From positions 50,121 to 114,120 of the forward strand of contig DATCLS010000089.1 of NCBI GenBank assembly GCA_036563805.1: a stretch of 64,000 nucleotides of DNA, given 5' to 3'. The notes under the pieces are model-generated. The model was not told the DNA's origin, did no database searches, and saw nothing but the letters and a program-made list of their open reading frames with translations. Of the stretch, positions 47,010 to 54,332 are shown piece by piece (position 1 is the stretch's first letter; every line of letters begins with the position of its first letter). Source of the DNA: DATCLS01 sp036563805 (GTDB lineage: Bacteria > Actinomycetota > Acidimicrobiia > Acidimicrobiales > VFJN01). A program made the translations under genes and the position numbers.

Positions 47010-47104
47010 TCAGCCGGGCGGCTCGGGCGCTCCCGGCCGCGTCGGGCCCGCCTGGCCGCCGGACGGGCGGGGCGCCCCGCCGCTCAGCCGGGCGGCTCGG
47101 GCGC
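47010..47104 (-). repeat. 21-bp duplicated sequence covering the meaB stop codon
   Basis: A 21-bp sequence starting TCAGCCGGGCGG on the plus strand occurs at 47010-47030 and 47084-47104. The second copy carries the last codons and stop of meaB, so the first is a silent duplicate downstream of the gene. Confidence 0.75.
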
Positions 47105-48058
47105 CGGGTCGAGGTCGCCGAGCAGCTCGTCGGCCGCCGACCACGGGTCGGCGTTGCCGCGGGCGATCGCCTCGGCCAGCTCGGCGGCCCGCGGCCCGTC
47201 GGTGGCGGCCCGGGCCCGGGCCATCAGCGCCGCGACGACGAGCCGGGTCACCTCGTCGGCCGCCCGCCGCCGGCGCCGCTCGGCCAGGCCGCCGCCGGCC
47301 TCCAGGTGGGCGCGGTGGGCGCCGATCGCCCGCCACACCTCCTCGACGCCCCGGCCGGTCGTCGCCGTCGTGGCCACGACCGGGGGCCGCCAGCCGCCGT
47401 CGCCGGACCCGGCCAGGTCGAGCATGCGCTCCAGGTCGCGGACGGTCTCGTCCGCCCCCGGCCGGTCGGCCTTGTTGACGACGAACACGTCGGCGATCTC
47501 CATGAGCCCCGCTTTGTTGGCCTGCACGGCGTCGCCCCAACCGGGCGTGACCACGACGACCGTCGTGTCGCTCTGCCCCACGACCTCGACCTCGACCTGG
47601 CCGACGCCCACCGTCTCCAGCACCACCCACGGGAAGCCGACCGCGGTCAGCAGCCGCACGGCCTCGGGGGCGGCGACCGCCAGGCCGCCCAGGTGGCCTC
47701 GGGACGCCATGGACCGGATGAACACGCCGTCGTCGAGGGCATGGTCGCCCATGCGGACCCGGTCGCCGAGGATGGCGCCGCCCGAGAACGGCGACGACGG
47801 GTCGATGGCCAGCACGGCCACCCGGTCGCCGGTTCCCCGCACGGTGGCGACCAGGGCGCTGGTCAGGGTCGACTTGCCGGCACCGGGCGAGCCGGTGATG
47901 CCGATCGTGTAGGCGTCGCCGCCCAAGCCCCGGGTGAGGCGGCCCACCTGGCGGGCGCCGTCGCCGCCCCGCTCGACGATCGACAGCAGGCGGCCGAGCG
48001 CCGCCCGGTCGCCACCGCGGGCGGCGGCCAGCAGGTCGCCGGGAGAGGAGGCAGCCAC
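47084..48058 (-). CDS. meaB: Methylmalonyl-CoA mutase-associated GTPase
   Basis: MeaB (ArgK family) is the G-protein chaperone that loads and protects B12-dependent acyl-CoA mutases. The 324-residue protein has the P-loop GSPGAGKSTLTSAL, D-P-S-S-P-F-S-G-G-A-I-L-G-D-R-V-R-M, the ETVGVGQVEVEV switch and N-K-A-D as G4. GTG 48058 follows TAGTTT by seven bases. No mutase gene is in the window; an enoyl-CoA hydratase lies downstream, consistent with acyl-CoA metabolism. Confidence 0.93.
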   Translation of the reverse strand: MAASSPGDLLAAARGGDRAALGRLLSIVERGGDGARQVGRLTRGLGGDAYTIGITGSPGAGKSTLTSALVATVRGTGDRVAVLAIDPSSPFSGGAILGDRVRMGDHALDDGVFIRSMASRGHLGGLAVAAPEAVRLLTAVGFPWVVLETVGVGQVEVEVVGQSDTTVVVVTPGWGDAVQANKAGLMEIADVFVVNKADRPGADETVRDLERMLDLAGSGDGGWRPPVVATTATTGRGVEEVWRAIGAHRAHLEAGGGLAERRRRRAADEVTRLVVAALMARARAATDGPRAAELAEAIARGNADPWSAADELLGDLDPAPEPPG

Positions 48059-48065
48059 GGCGACG

Positions 48066-48071
48066 AAACTA
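48066..48071 (-). promoter_or_regulatory. -10 element TAGTTT of meaB
   Basis: On the minus strand TAGTTT is followed by seven bases and GTG 48058. Confidence 0.5.
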
Positions 48072-48142
48072 GCGGCGCCGCGCCCGCCGGCCGTCCGGGG
48101 CCGACCGCGGCCCGAGGGAACCGCCCGTGACGGGGCCGCCGG

Positions 48143-48436
48143 TCAGAGGCCGATGACGGTCTCGGTGGCGGCGCCGGCGTCGACGACCTCGGTGACGCCG
48201 GGCACCCGGTCCTTGAGGATCCGCTCGATGCCGGCCTTGAGCGTCACGGTCGACGCCGGACACGACGTGCACGCCCCGACCAGCTCCACGGTGACGACGC
48301 CGCGCTCGGCGTCGACGTCGCGCAGGAAGATGTCACCGCCGTCGGCCTGGATGGCCGGGCGGATGACCTCGATGACCTGCTGCACCTTGGCAGGGTCGAT
48401 GGCGGCGGGTTCGGATTCGGCGGACAGCTCAGCCAC
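48143..48436 (-). CDS. NifU C-terminal-domain iron-sulfur scaffold protein
   Basis: The 97-residue protein is a single NifU C-terminal (Nfu) domain: V-Q-Q-V-I-E-V-I-R-P-A-I-Q-A-D-G-G-D-I followed by VELVGACTSCPAS with the C-x-x-C pair that binds a [4Fe-4S] cluster. It likely carries clusters to target enzymes. GTG 48436 has a GAGGGAG site four to five bases upstream. It lies 84 bp upstream of meaB on the same strand. Confidence 0.9.
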   Translation of the reverse strand: MAELSAESEPAAIDPAKVQQVIEVIRPAIQADGGDIFLRDVDAERGVVTVELVGACTSCPASTVTLKAGIERILKDRVPGVTEVVDAGAATETVIGL

Positions 48437-48572
48437 GGCACTCCCTCGGGGACGGGCTCGGAGCATGGTCGCGGACCTGCGACACTGGAGGCAACACATC
48501 GGCGCCCGCTGGTGTTCCCGAGGGGATGTTCCCGGTTCGCCGGGCGGCGGCCCGGTCTGGGAACCTGGCCGC

Positions 48573-48737
48573 GTGCTCGCGACCGTCATCGCCCACCAGG
48601 GCGGCTGGGACGAGATCCTGTTCGTCGTCGTGCCCATCGTCATCTTCGCCGGCCTGCTGGCCGTGGCCAACCGGCGGGCGTCCCGCATCGAGGAGCAGCG
48701 CCACGAGGGCGACGACGGCCCCGGCGAGCCCCGCTAG
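48573..48737 (+). CDS. Small single-pass membrane protein, 54 aa
   Basis: The 54-residue product starts MLATVIAHQGGWDE. It has one membrane helix (I-L-F-V-V-V-P-I-V-I-F-A-G-L-L-A-V-A) and a charged tail rich in Arg/Glu/Asp. Similar short proteins with a G-G-W-D-E start are familiar beside actinobacterial membrane genes, but no function is known. GTG 48573 lies six bases after GAACCT, a poor -10 match. It is divergent from the NifU-domain gene. Confidence 0.6.
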   Translation: MLATVIAHQGGWDEILFVVVPIVIFAGLLAVANRRASRIEEQRHEGDDGPGEPR

Positions 48738-48772
48738 GGGCGCCCGGACGCCGCCGGGTGGCTTCAGGCGCG

Positions 48773-48778
48773 TAACAT
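48773..48778 (+). promoter_or_regulatory. -10 element TAACAT
   Basis: The hexamer ends seven bases before ATG 48786; no ribosome binding site. Confidence 0.5.
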
Positions 48779-48785
48779 CACGGCG

Positions 48786-49595
48786 ATGCCCAGGCGGAAC
48801 GGGCTCGCGGCGCTGGTCGCGGCCTTCGTGCTCGTGGCGCTGCCTGCCCTCGGGGGGTGTGCCGGCGGCGACGATGACGACGACGTCGCCACGCCTGACG
48901 CGCCCGCCGACGAGTCGAGCGACGCCGAGACCACCGCATCCTCCGAGACCACGACGACCACCGCCCCCGAGGCGGAGCCCGACGACCTCACCAGCCTCGT
49001 GGCCCAGGCCCGGGGGGCGATGATCGACGTCTGGGACACGCCGGTCGAGGCCGGCCAGCCCGCCCGCACCCTGCGGGCCGACGACGAGCCCAGCGGCCAC
49101 GTCGTGCTGCTGGTCAGGCAGGAGCTGGGGCCCACCTGGCTCGAGGTCTACCTGCCCATCGACCCGGTCGGCACGACGGGGTGGATCCGGCGCGATGACG
49201 CCACGCTCAGCCGCCACCGGTTCCGCATCGAGGTGTCCCGGTCGGCCCACACGCTCACCGTCTACGCCGGGGAGGTGTCGGCCCTCGAGACGCCGGTGGC
49301 CATCGGGCCCGACGCCCCCGAGCCGGCCGACGGCCTCTACATCAAGGACCTGATCGAGACGCCCGACCCCTCCGGCCCCTACGGCCGCTACGCCTACGGG
49401 CTGTCGGGCTCGACCGCCCAGGCCGAGGACTTCGCCGCCGGGTCGGGCGTCGTCGCCATCCACGGCACGGACGACGAGTCGACGCTGGGCCGGGACGCCG
49501 ACCGGGGGGCGCTGGCCATCGCGGCCGACGACCTCGACCGGCTGGTGGGCAGCATCGGGCTCCCGCTGGGGACGCCGGTCGAGATCCTCCCCTGA
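48786..49595 (+). CDS. L,D-transpeptidase-fold (YkuD) lipoprotein lacking the catalytic cysteine
   Basis: The 269-residue protein has a lipoprotein signal (lipobox L-G-G-C, Cys at residue 25), an Asp/Thr/Ser-rich spacer, an SH3-like part (residues 65-135) and a YkuD domain (145-269). The YkuD start is clear (IEVSRSAHTLTVYAGEV), as are the conserved VAIHGT histidine and S-T-L-G-R. At the position of the active-site S-H/K-G-C-x-R motif, however, it reads D-R-G-A-L-A-I, so both the nucleophilic cysteine and the adjacent residues are replaced while the flanking sequence aligns normally. It is therefore predicted not to cross-link peptidoglycan but may bind it. Confidence 0.82.
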   Translation: MPRRNGLAALVAAFVLVALPALGGCAGGDDDDDVATPDAPADESSDAETTASSETTTTTAPEAEPDDLTSLVAQARGAMIDVWDTPVEAGQPARTLRADDEPSGHVVLLVRQELGPTWLEVYLPIDPVGTTGWIRRDDATLSRHRFRIEVSRSAHTLTVYAGEVSALETPVAIGPDAPEPADGLYIKDLIETPDPSGPYGRYAYGLSGSTAQAEDFAAGSGVVAIHGTDDESTLGRDADRGALAIAADDLDRLVGSIGLPLGTPVEILP

Positions 49596-49645
49596 CCCGA
49601 CGCCGGGCGGCGCCGGCGGCGCGTCCCGGAGCCCGCCGCGGGGGC

Positions 49646-50206
49646 TCAGAGCCGGTCGAACCAGGCGGCGACGGCCTCGGCCACCTTCTCGTCGGCGCCC
49701 TTCAGCTCGTGGCGCCCACCCTCGATCCACACGTGGGTGACCGGGCCGGGGATGGCGGCCGTGTGGTGCTCGAGCTCCTCGGGCGAGCCGAACGGGTCGC
49801 GGGTGCCCGACACGAACAGGCACGGCACGTCGAGCGCCGGCAGGTGGTCGATGCGCAGCTTGTCGGGCCGGCCGGGCGGGTGCAGCGGGTAGGACACGAG
49901 CACGAGCCCGGCGGCCGGCAGCCCCTCGGCGACCGCCATCGAGCACATGCGCCCGCCCATCGACCGCCCGCCGAGCACGATGCGGTCGGGGGCGACGCCG
50001 GCGGACTCGGCCAGCGCCGCCGCCTCCTCCCGGACGCAGGCGATGAGCTTGGGGGCCCGGTCGGGGGCCTTGCGGCCCTCACGCCGGTAGGGGAAGTCGG
50101 CCCGGACCACGGGCACCGGCAGCGCCTTCTCGAGCGCGACCAGCGACGGGTGCTCCCGATCGCTCCCCGCCCCGGGGAACAGCAGGGCCGCGCCGGCTCG
50201 ACTCAT
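49646..50206 (-). CDS. Alpha/beta hydrolase, KANL3/Tex30-like
   Basis: The compact 186-residue hydrolase has the pattern of the KANL3/Tex30 (dienelactone-hydrolase-like) family: LLFPGAGSDREHPSL at the N-terminus, nucleophile elbow GGRSMGGRMCSM, the acid in F-V-S-G-T-R-D-P-F-G, and the histidine in I-E-G-G-R-H-E-L-K. The substrate is unknown. Its ATG 50206 overlaps the stop of the J-domain gene (ATGA), so both are translated together. Confidence 0.85.
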   Translation of the reverse strand: MSRAGAALLFPGAGSDREHPSLVALEKALPVPVVRADFPYRREGRKAPDRAPKLIACVREEAAALAESAGVAPDRIVLGGRSMGGRMCSMAVAEGLPAAGLVLVSYPLHPPGRPDKLRIDHLPALDVPCLFVSGTRDPFGSPEELEHHTAAIPGPVTHVWIEGGRHELKGADEKVAEAVAAWFDRL

Positions 50207-50907
50207 CCGGCGAGCAGGATACGGCGGGCCTCGGCCAGCTCGGCCAAGCGGCGGGCGGCGTCGGACCGGTCACCGCCGTGGTCGGGGTGGGCGCGGCGGA
50301 CCAGGTCGCGGAACTGCTTCTGCACGGCCGCCCGCTCGGGCCGGCGGCCGTCGCGGGCCAGGTCGAGGACGCCGATGGCCCAGCCCACCGGGTCGCGGTA
50401 GGCGTCGGACGACCAGTCGTGGTGCTTGGCCAGGCCGGACAGGTGGGCCACCAGCGTGCCGTCGATCGCCCCGCTCCACCGCATCGCCTTGCGGATGGCC
50501 GCCATGACCGGGGTGCGGGGGCCGAGCGGCAGGGCGCCCGCCGCGTACACGGCGGCCAGGATGTGCTGAGCCGGCGAGCCCTTGTCGTCGATCTCGAACG
50601 CCAGCTCCTCGCCCTCGCCCCGCAGGCGGTGCACGCTGCGCTGGAGCCCGATGCGGTCGACCTGGAGACGGTGGCGCAGCCGGGGCTGGGGGATGCGCTG
50701 GCCCCGCTCGAGCTGGACGGTCAGCCGGTGCAGGTCGTCGAACAGCTCGGGGTCGAGGCCGGGCATGTGGGCAGCGACCACGCCGCCGAGCAGCAGGCCA
50801 CCGAAGCCGGGCGCAGGGCTGACCGGCAGCTCCCGCTCGCCGAGGGCCACTCGGCGGGTCGGTGCGATCGCCCTCGAGTGGAACACCTCGAGCTGGGCGA
50901 GGATCAT
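50203..50907 (-). CDS. Protein with C-terminal J-domain-like segment
   Basis: The 234-residue protein has an N-terminal part of unknown family and a C-terminal helix-turn with the H-P-D motif (F-R-D-L-V-R-R-A-H-P-D-H-G-G), the hallmark of DnaJ J domains that stimulate Hsp70 ATPase. The following helix (AARRLAELAEARRILLAG) also fits. The N-terminal part contains F-E-I-D-D-K-G-S-P-A-Q-H-I, not recognised. ATG 50907 is chosen over ATG 50916 because TAGGAT ends seven bases before it. It is coupled to an alpha/beta hydrolase. Confidence 0.72.
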   Translation of the reverse strand: MILAQLEVFHSRAIAPTRRVALGERELPVSPAPGFGGLLLGGVVAAHMPGLDPELFDDLHRLTVQLERGQRIPQPRLRHRLQVDRIGLQRSVHRLRGEGEELAFEIDDKGSPAQHILAAVYAAGALPLGPRTPVMAAIRKAMRWSGAIDGTLVAHLSGLAKHHDWSSDAYRDPVGWAIGVLDLARDGRRPERAAVQKQFRDLVRRAHPDHGGDRSDAARRLAELAEARRILLAG

Positions 50908-50914
50908 CGCCGTC

Positions 50915-50920
50915 ATCCTA
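50915..50920 (-). promoter_or_regulatory. -10 element TAGGAT
   Basis: On the minus strand TAGGAT is followed by seven bases and ATG 50907. Confidence 0.5.
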
Positions 50921-51028
50921 GGCGGCCGCCCCCGCCGAACCGCAGACGGAGAGGGGCCGAGAGATGCACCGCCGACCGCCGGGCGCCCCGCCGGACCGGG
51001 CTCGAACGTGCGGGCTCGGACGACGGGC

Positions 51029-51874
51029 TCAGACGAAGGGACGCAGCGACGTGCGGAGGCCGCTGGCCGCGGCCATGACCGCCTGCGTGTCCATGGCGTC
51101 GAGGTCCTCGTCGAGCAGGTCGGTCAGGGCGGTGACCCGCTCGCGCAGGTGGTCCCAGTCGCGGGCGTCGAGCCCGTAGGGCGGGTCGCTGTCCTCGGCC
51201 GCCTCGGACATGTCGAGCAGCCGCCTCCACGCCTCGTGGTCCTCGGGGTCGGTGCGCAGCCGGTCGGCGGCCACGAACAGCTCGCCCAGGATCTCGGCGC
51301 CGGACTCGCCCTCGTCGGGCTCGGCCGGCAGCTCGTGGGGATGGGCGGCCTTGTCGACCAGCTCGTCGACCTTCTCCTCGTCGTCCGCGTAGACGAACAG
51401 CTCGTCGCCGTCCCAGCCCCAGTCGATGTCGGCCTCGTCGAGCAGGTCGGTCAGCGCCGCCACGCGATCGTCGTCCCACTCGGACACGTCGTAGGCGACC
51501 TGGTCGCGGTCGGGGTCGAGCGTGACGACCTCGACGTCATCGTCGTCGCCCTCGCCGCCATCGTCGACCGAGCCCTCGACGGCGTCGAGCACCGCCTCGA
51601 CCGCCTCGCGGTCGGCGTCGGCCACGTGCAGCGCCGTGTCGACCCACCAGTGGGGGATGCCGGCCTCGCGCAGCCGGTCGGTGACCGCGTCGCGCTCGAT
51701 GTCGCTCCAGGTCTCGAGCTCGAACACCAGCTCGTCGTGGGCGTCCTCGGGCGCGTCGGCCCCGCCCTCGAGGCCGCCGGGCTCGGGCTCCAGCGGCTCG
51801 CCGGGGAGGCCCGACAGGACAATGCCGATCTCGTCGTCCTCGCCCTGGCTGTAGGGATCGGTGAGCTGGCCCAC
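51029..51874 (-). CDS. Acidic hypothetical protein with two repeated domains
   Basis: The 281-residue protein is strongly acidic. Two similar units are visible: W-S-D-I-E-R-D-A-V-T-D-R-L-R-E-A-G-I-P-H-W-W (about residue 55) with L-H-V-A-D-A-D-R-E-A-V-E-A-V-L-D, and W-D-D-D-R-V-A-A-L-T-D-L-L-D-E-A-D-I-D-W-G-W (about 132) with L-F-V-Y-A-D-D-E-E-K-V-D-E-L-V-D. Each looks like a small alpha/beta domain of the putative signal-transducing DUF2007 type. The remaining C-terminal third is helical. No function is assigned. GTG 51874 lies eight bases after TTGAAT. It is divergent from glpX. Confidence 0.65.
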   Translation of the reverse strand: MGQLTDPYSQGEDDEIGIVLSGLPGEPLEPEPGGLEGGADAPEDAHDELVFELETWSDIERDAVTDRLREAGIPHWWVDTALHVADADREAVEAVLDAVEGSVDDGGEGDDDDVEVVTLDPDRDQVAYDVSEWDDDRVAALTDLLDEADIDWGWDGDELFVYADDEEKVDELVDKAAHPHELPAEPDEGESGAEILGELFVAADRLRTDPEDHEAWRRLLDMSEAAEDSDPPYGLDARDWDHLRERVTALTDLLDEDLDAMDTQAVMAAASGLRTSLRPFV

Positions 51875-51923
51875 GGCCGACCATTCAACCAGGCTGGCCA
51901 GGAGCGCGGGGCATCAACACGGC

Positions 51924-51929
51924 TATCGT
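51924..51929 (+). promoter_or_regulatory. -10 element TATCGT of glpX
   Basis: The hexamer ends six bases before ATG 51936; no ribosome binding site. Confidence 0.5.
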
Positions 51930-51935
51930 CCGACC

Positions 51936-52928
51936 ATGGCCGAGAAGCAGCGTCCCGACAGGAACCTCGCCCTCGAGCTCGTGCGGGTCACCGAAGCCGC
52001 CGCCCTCGCCGCCTCCCGGTGGATGGGCCGCGGCGACAAGAACGGGGCCGACGGCGCGGCCGTCGACGCCATGCGGATCGTGCTCGACTCGGTGCCCATG
52101 GACGGCCTCGTCGTCATCGGCGAGGGCGAGAAGGACGAGGCGCCGATGCTCTACAACGGTGAGAAGGTGGGCGACGGCTCCGCGTCCGCCACCGACGTCG
52201 CCGTCGACCCCATCGACGGCACGACGCTGACGTCGCTCGGGCGGGGCAACGCCCTCTCGGTCATCGCCGTGTCCGAGCGGGGCACGATGTTCGATCCCGG
52301 CCCGTGCGTGTACATGGAGAAGGTGGCGGTCGGGCCCGCCGCCAAGGGAGCCATCGACATCACCAAATCGCCCAGCGAGAACGTGGCGGCCGTCGCCGAG
52401 GCCAAGGGCGAGAACGTCCGCGACATCACGGTCGTCATCCTCGACCGGCCCCGCCACGAGGACCTGATCGCCGAGATCCGCTCGACCGGGGCCCGCATCC
52501 GGCTCATCCCCGACGGCGACGTGGCCGGCGCCATCCAGACGGCCTGGCCCGAGTCGGGCGCCGACATGCTCTACGGCATCGGCGGCACGCCCGAGGGCGT
52601 CATCAGCGCCGCCGCCCTCAAGTGCATGGGCGGCGAGCTGCAGGGGCGCCTGTGGCCCCGCAACGACGAGGAGCGCCGGGCGGCCATCGAGGCCGGCTAC
52701 GACCTCGACCGGGTGCTCACCACCGACGACCTGGTGGGCGGCGACAACTGCTTCTTCGCCGCCACCGGCATCACCGACGGCGAGCTGCTGCGGGGCGTGC
52801 GGTTCGGGCGCAACGGCGCCCAGACCTCGTCGTTGGTCATGCGGTCGAAGTCGGGCACGGTCCGCACCATCCAGGCCATCCACCGGCTGGAGAAGCTGGC
52901 CGAGTTCTCGGCCATCGACTTCAACTGA
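51936..52928 (+). CDS. glpX: Class II fructose-1,6-bisphosphatase
   Basis: GlpX removes the 1-phosphate of fructose 1,6-bisphosphate in gluconeogenesis. The 330-residue protein has the lithium-sensitive phosphatase metal site: GEGEKDEAPMLYNGE, then V-A-V-D-P-I-D-G-T-T, and IGGTPEGVISAAALKCMGG of the GlpX family. Its length is typical. ATG 51936 is supported by the -10 element and by the family start (DRNLALELVRVTEAAALAASRWMGRGDKN). In glycogen-storing actinobacteria it is usually the main fructose bisphosphatase. A 15-bp hairpin follows. Confidence 0.96.
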   Translation: MAEKQRPDRNLALELVRVTEAAALAASRWMGRGDKNGADGAAVDAMRIVLDSVPMDGLVVIGEGEKDEAPMLYNGEKVGDGSASATDVAVDPIDGTTLTSLGRGNALSVIAVSERGTMFDPGPCVYMEKVAVGPAAKGAIDITKSPSENVAAVAEAKGENVRDITVVILDRPRHEDLIAEIRSTGARIRLIPDGDVAGAIQTAWPESGADMLYGIGGTPEGVISAAALKCMGGELQGRLWPRNDEERRAAIEAGYDLDRVLTTDDLVGGDNCFFAATGITDGELLRGVRFGRNGAQTSSLVMRSKSGTVRTIQAIHRLEKLAEFSAIDFN

Positions 52929-52942
52929 CCGCGGCCGAGGCA

Positions 52943-52983
52943 CCCCGAGCGGCCGGCCCGCGCTCGGAGCCGGCCGCTCGGGG
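52943..52983. terminator. 15-bp perfect hairpin between glpX and the SDR gene
   Basis: CCCCGAGCGGCCGGC (52943-52957) pairs without mismatch with 52969-52983 around an 11-base loop. It starts 15 bases after the glpX stop and 13 bases before the end of the convergent SDR gene, so it can act in both directions. It has no U tract. Confidence 0.7.
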
Positions 52984-52995
52984 GCCGCTCCGCGC

Positions 52996-53832
52996 TCAGA
53001 GCCGGCTCGACACCAGCGCCGCCACCCGCCGCCGCAGGCCCCGGGGGGCGAGCGGGATGGCGGCGGCCACCGCCTTGTTGGGCCAGCCCGTGACCACCCA
53101 GGGCTTGCCGGCCCGGGCGGCGGCCAGCGTCTCGCGCACGCACTCCTCGGCCGTCTGCCAGAGCGGGCCGGGGATGCGCCGGCCCTCGATGCCAGCCCGC
53201 TGCTGGAACTCGGTGTGGGTGAAGCCGGGGTGGACGACCGTGAGCGTGACGCCGGTGCCGGCCAGCTCGGCGTGGATGGCCTCGCTGAACAGGCTCACGA
53301 ACGCCTTGGTGGCGCCATAGGTGGCGTTGCCGGGACGCGACTGGAGCCCGGCCACCGACGACACGTTGATCACCGTGCCCCGGCCCCGGGCGATCATCGG
53401 GCCCAGGGCGGCGTGGGTGAGCCGGACGACCGCCACGACGTTGAGCCGGATCTCCCGCTCCTCGCCGTCGCGGTCGAGCTCGACGAACGAGCCGTAGGTG
53501 CCGAAGCCGGCGTTGTTCACCAGCAGGTCGATCGGCCGGCCGCCCGACTCCCCGGTCTCGGCCAGGCGGGACTCGACGGCGGCCAGCTGGGCCGGGTCGG
53601 TCAGGTCGGCCGGCAGGACCTCGACCTCGACGCCGTGGCCGGCCTCGGCCACCTCGCGGGCCAGGTCCTCCAGGCGGGCCTTGTCGCGGGCGACGGCCAC
53701 GATGTGGGTGCCCTGGGCGGCGAGCTGCCGGGCCATCTCCCGGCCGATGCCGGCGGAGGCCCCGGTGATCAGGGCGGTGCGCCAGGGCGCCGGGGCGCGC
53801 CCGCGGCCGGTCGCAGGGTTGGGGTCGGTCAC
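52996..53832 (-). CDS. Short-chain dehydrogenase/reductase
   Basis: The 278-residue classical SDR has the cofactor motif TGASAGIG (residues about 20-27), the structural N-N-A-G, the catalytic serine in I-N-V-S-S-V-A-G, and Y-G-A-T-K as the Tyr/Lys pair. The Arg in A-V-A-R-D-K-A-R favours NADP(H). It resembles the YqjQ/DltE-like group of actinobacterial SDRs. GTG 53832 lies six bases after TACGCT. The substrate is unknown. Confidence 0.9.
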   Translation of the reverse strand: MTDPNPATGRGRAPAPWRTALITGASAGIGREMARQLAAQGTHIVAVARDKARLEDLAREVAEAGHGVEVEVLPADLTDPAQLAAVESRLAETGESGGRPIDLLVNNAGFGTYGSFVELDRDGEEREIRLNVVAVVRLTHAALGPMIARGRGTVINVSSVAGLQSRPGNATYGATKAFVSLFSEAIHAELAGTGVTLTVVHPGFTHTEFQQRAGIEGRRIPGPLWQTAEECVRETLAAARAGKPWVVTGWPNKAVAAAIPLAPRGLRRRVAALVSSRL

Positions 53833-53838
53833 GCGGGC

Positions 53839-53844
53839 AGCGTA
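53839..53844 (-). promoter_or_regulatory. -10 element TACGCT of the SDR gene
   Basis: On the minus strand TACGCT is followed by six bases and GTG 53832. Confidence 0.5.
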
Positions 53845-53871
53845 GATCGTGCCGCCCGGCGGGCGCCGGGC

Positions 53872-54267
53872 TCAGCCGAGGTCCGGGCCCGTCGGCGTGA
53901 TGCGCAGGCGGCCGGTGGCGTCGCCGCGCAGCACCCGCACCGCCAGCTGGCCGTTGGCCAGCGACGCCTCGGCGTGGGCGCCGAAGCCGGGCGGCAGGTC
54001 GACCTCGCGCTCGTAGCCCCCGTAGTCCCACTCGTGGATCAGGTAGTCGCGCGGGGCGGCCGAGCGGAGGTGGGCCGTGATCCGCAGCTGGCCCGGGCCG
54101 ACGTCGATGGCCACGTCCTCGGGCTGGACCGCGGGCAGGGGCGCCACGACCACCAGGGCGGCGTCGGTCTCGTACAGGTTGACCGGCACCGTCTGCGGGA
54201 CCATGAACTCCTCGGCCGCCTCGGTGGCGGCGGTGACGGCGGCCTGCTTGGTCTGATCGGGAGACAT
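53872..54267 (-). CDS. Hsp20/alpha-crystallin-like protein
   Basis: The 131-residue protein has the alpha-crystallin beta-sandwich in residues 28-125: VPVNLYETDAALVVVAPLPAVQPEDVAIDV, an R-D-Y-L-I-H-E-W-D-Y-G-G-Y-E-R-E-V-D-L-P loop and the A-S-L-A-N-G-Q-L-A-V-R-V-L strand, which corresponds to the A-x-x-x-n-G-v-L motif. The N-terminal arm is short and there is no clear C-terminal I-x-I. Small heat shock proteins prevent aggregation. ATG 54267 is preceded by TAGGCA six bases away, a weak form of the local leaderless pattern. Confidence 0.82.
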   Translation of the reverse strand: MSPDQTKQAAVTAATEAAEEFMVPQTVPVNLYETDAALVVVAPLPAVQPEDVAIDVGPGQLRITAHLRSAAPRDYLIHEWDYGGYEREVDLPPGFGAHAEASLANGQLAVRVLRGDATGRLRITPTGPDLG

Positions 54268-54332
54268 GGAGGGTGCCTACCCGGCGCCCCGGGCGGCCAG
54301 ACAGCTGGACGCCTCGGACGCGTCCCGCCCAC

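Noticed and set aside
49440..49560. Frameshift as the cause of the missing cysteine in the YkuD domain
   Set aside because: The sequence after the altered motif (A-A-D-D-L-D-R-L-V) continues in register with the family and reaches a normal end, so no frame change has happened.
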